In this document: in pieces, positions 63,230 through 64,000 of the stretch | Layout: each line of letters begins with the position of its first letter | How positions within the stretch are numbered: the first letter of the stretch is position 1 | Assembly (NCBI GenBank): GCA_000026125.1 | Contig: CU207211.1 | Coordinates: 682,001-746,000 of the forward strand | Direction of reading: 5' to 3' | DNA: 64,000 nucleotides | Origin: Herminiimonas arsenicoxydans | Lineage (GTDB): Bacteria > Pseudomonadota > Gammaproteobacteria > Burkholderiales > Burkholderiaceae_D | Notes under the pieces: generated by a model | Databases searched by the model: none | What the model was told of the DNA's origin: nothing | The model's input: the letters and a program-made list of their open reading frames with translations, nothing else | Position numbers and translations under genes: made by a program

Positions 63230-63369
63230 ATATTTTCTCCTGAGGATTGTAAAAATACAGAGTAGCTGCAACACTGAGCATGCATGCATCTCAAGATGAT
63301 GACCTTACAACAGAAGAAAATGCGACGCAAAGCGTTTTTGCGCGATTCTTCAGATTTACACAACCTCCC

Positions 63370-63879
63370 ATGTCCAAACTTCATACCCTAGACAAAGTCG
63401 ATCGCAAGCTTTTAAACCTTCTGCAGAAGGATAATCAGATACCGACACGCATTCTGGCGGACAAGGTGCATATTTCGCAGCCGACCTGCCTGCGGCGCAT
63501 ACGCGACATGCGCGATGCCGGCATCATCAGCGCCGATGTAGCGATGATCGATCCGTTTGCGCTGGGCTACGGGATGCTGGCATTTCTGGAAGTGTCGCTG
63601 GCGAATCAATCCGATGAGCATATGCTGGAATTTGAAACGCGCATGAACAGGGAGCCGGAAGTGATGCAGTGTTATTTCGTTTCCGGCGATTACGATTATT
63701 TTCTGGTGGTGCATGTAGTGGACATGGACGCCTATTACCAGTTTGTGCGCCGTGCGATTTCGGGCTCCGGCAATGTACGGCATTTTCAGTCGCGCTTCCC
63801 GATGAAGCGGGCGAAGTTCGATACGCGCATTGCGCTGGACGAGAAGGTCAGTGAGCTACAGGTGCGTATCGATAAATAA
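63370..63879 (+). CDS. Lrp/AsnC-family transcriptional regulator
   Basis: 169 residues from ATG 63370; a longer frame from 63280 would overlap the divergent promoter region. An N-terminal helix-turn-helix (DKVDRKLLNLLQKDNQIPTR, ISQPTCLRRIRDM) and a C-terminal RAM domain (EVMQCYFVSGDYDYFLVVHV). Divergent from livK, whose expression it may control. Confidence 0.93.
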   Translation: MSKLHTLDKVDRKLLNLLQKDNQIPTRILADKVHISQPTCLRRIRDMRDAGIISADVAMIDPFALGYGMLAFLEVSLANQSDEHMLEFETRMNREPEVMQCYFVSGDYDYFLVVHVVDMDAYYQFVRRAISGSGNVRHFQSRFPMKRAKFDTRIALDEKVSELQVRIDK

Positions 63880-63902
63880 ACGCAGGCATTTTCTTCGCGC
63901 AT

Positions 63903-63941
63903 AAAAAAACGCTGCATGAAATAACATGCCGCGTTTTTTTT
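63903..63941. terminator. Terminator after the Lrp gene
   Basis: Arms aaaaacgctgcatg and catgccgcgttttt with one mismatch and a T-run. Convergent with the gene entering from the right. Confidence 0.8.
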
Positions 63942-63950
63942 GAGACTTTT

Positions 63951-64000
63951 TTAGGCAGTGATCGATTGCGGCGTGATGATGCGATCGGATGAGCGATACG
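63951..64000 (-). CDS. 3' end of a minus-strand gene entering from the right
   Basis: Read on the minus strand the last 50 bases give YRSSDRIITPQSITA and then a TAA at 63951-63953, followed by the hairpin at 63903-63941. Too short to name. Confidence 0.4.
   Translation of the reverse strand, partial: YRSSDRIITPQSITA

Overview
The window looks like the chromosome of a betaproteobacterium of the order Burkholderiales, most likely Oxalobacteraceae (Herminiimonas/Janthinobacterium-like). The signs are the rho-trxA-AddB/AddA-type order, the zapB-like/zapA/6S RNA order, a small Trp-rich protein and an Eps-type exopolysaccharide cluster. The species is an inference; no 16S or other marker is present.

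Bases 1 to about 19,790 are one end of an integrated mobilizable element that continues beyond the left edge. A P4-type tyrosine integrase (18382-19623) sits next to the 3' end of tRNA-Leu(CAA). The element carries an AlpA-type regulator, two small unknown genes and a DUF3987/YfjI-like protein (715-3147), a short MobA/MobL relaxase, a RadC/JAB protein, three zinc-ribbon membrane proteins divergent from an XRE regulator, a DUF932 protein, and the eroded 3' end of an unrecognised gene. Its cargo is a tightly coupled operon (10285-18129) of a type III-like Mod methyltransferase, a Res-like helicase/nuclease, a DUF262 protein and a single-chain ATPase-TOPRIM protein. This looks like a composite anti-phage system and is the most interesting part of the window.

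Bases 19,790 to 32,600 are core genome: tRNA-Leu, a GT39/ArnT-like glycosyltransferase, rpmE, a TRIC-type channel, rho, trxA, an AddB-like/AddA-like helicase-nuclease pair, a ZapB-like gene, zapA, 6S RNA and an EVE-domain protein.

Bases 32,600 to 56,000 hold a large exopolysaccharide locus, all on the plus strand with mostly overlapping genes. It encodes EpsL, the initiating phosphoglycosyltransferase EpsB, export protein EpsE, chain-length protein EpsF, kinase-like EpsG, a pyruvyl transferase, several glycosyltransferases, a polymerase/ligase, two acyltransferases, a secreted protein, a WecG-STAS fusion, GalE, a nucleotidyltransferase, ManC, a PP-loop protein and a flippase. The product is probably a Gal- and Man-containing, acetylated and pyruvylated polymer made by a Wzx/Wzy-like route. 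No exosortase gene is seen, although epsLBEFG-type genes often accompany one. EpsG carries an N-terminal tandem motif that fits the c-di-GMP-binding MshEN pattern.

Bases 56,000 to 64,000 return to housekeeping genes: a PAP2 phosphatase, lgt, a LysR regulator divergent from ilvD, a small periplasmic protein, a small Trp-rich protein, a cytochrome c, a branched-chain amino acid binding protein divergent from an Lrp-type regulator, and the last codons of a minus-strand gene at the right edge. All assignments come from reading the sequence; no database search was run.
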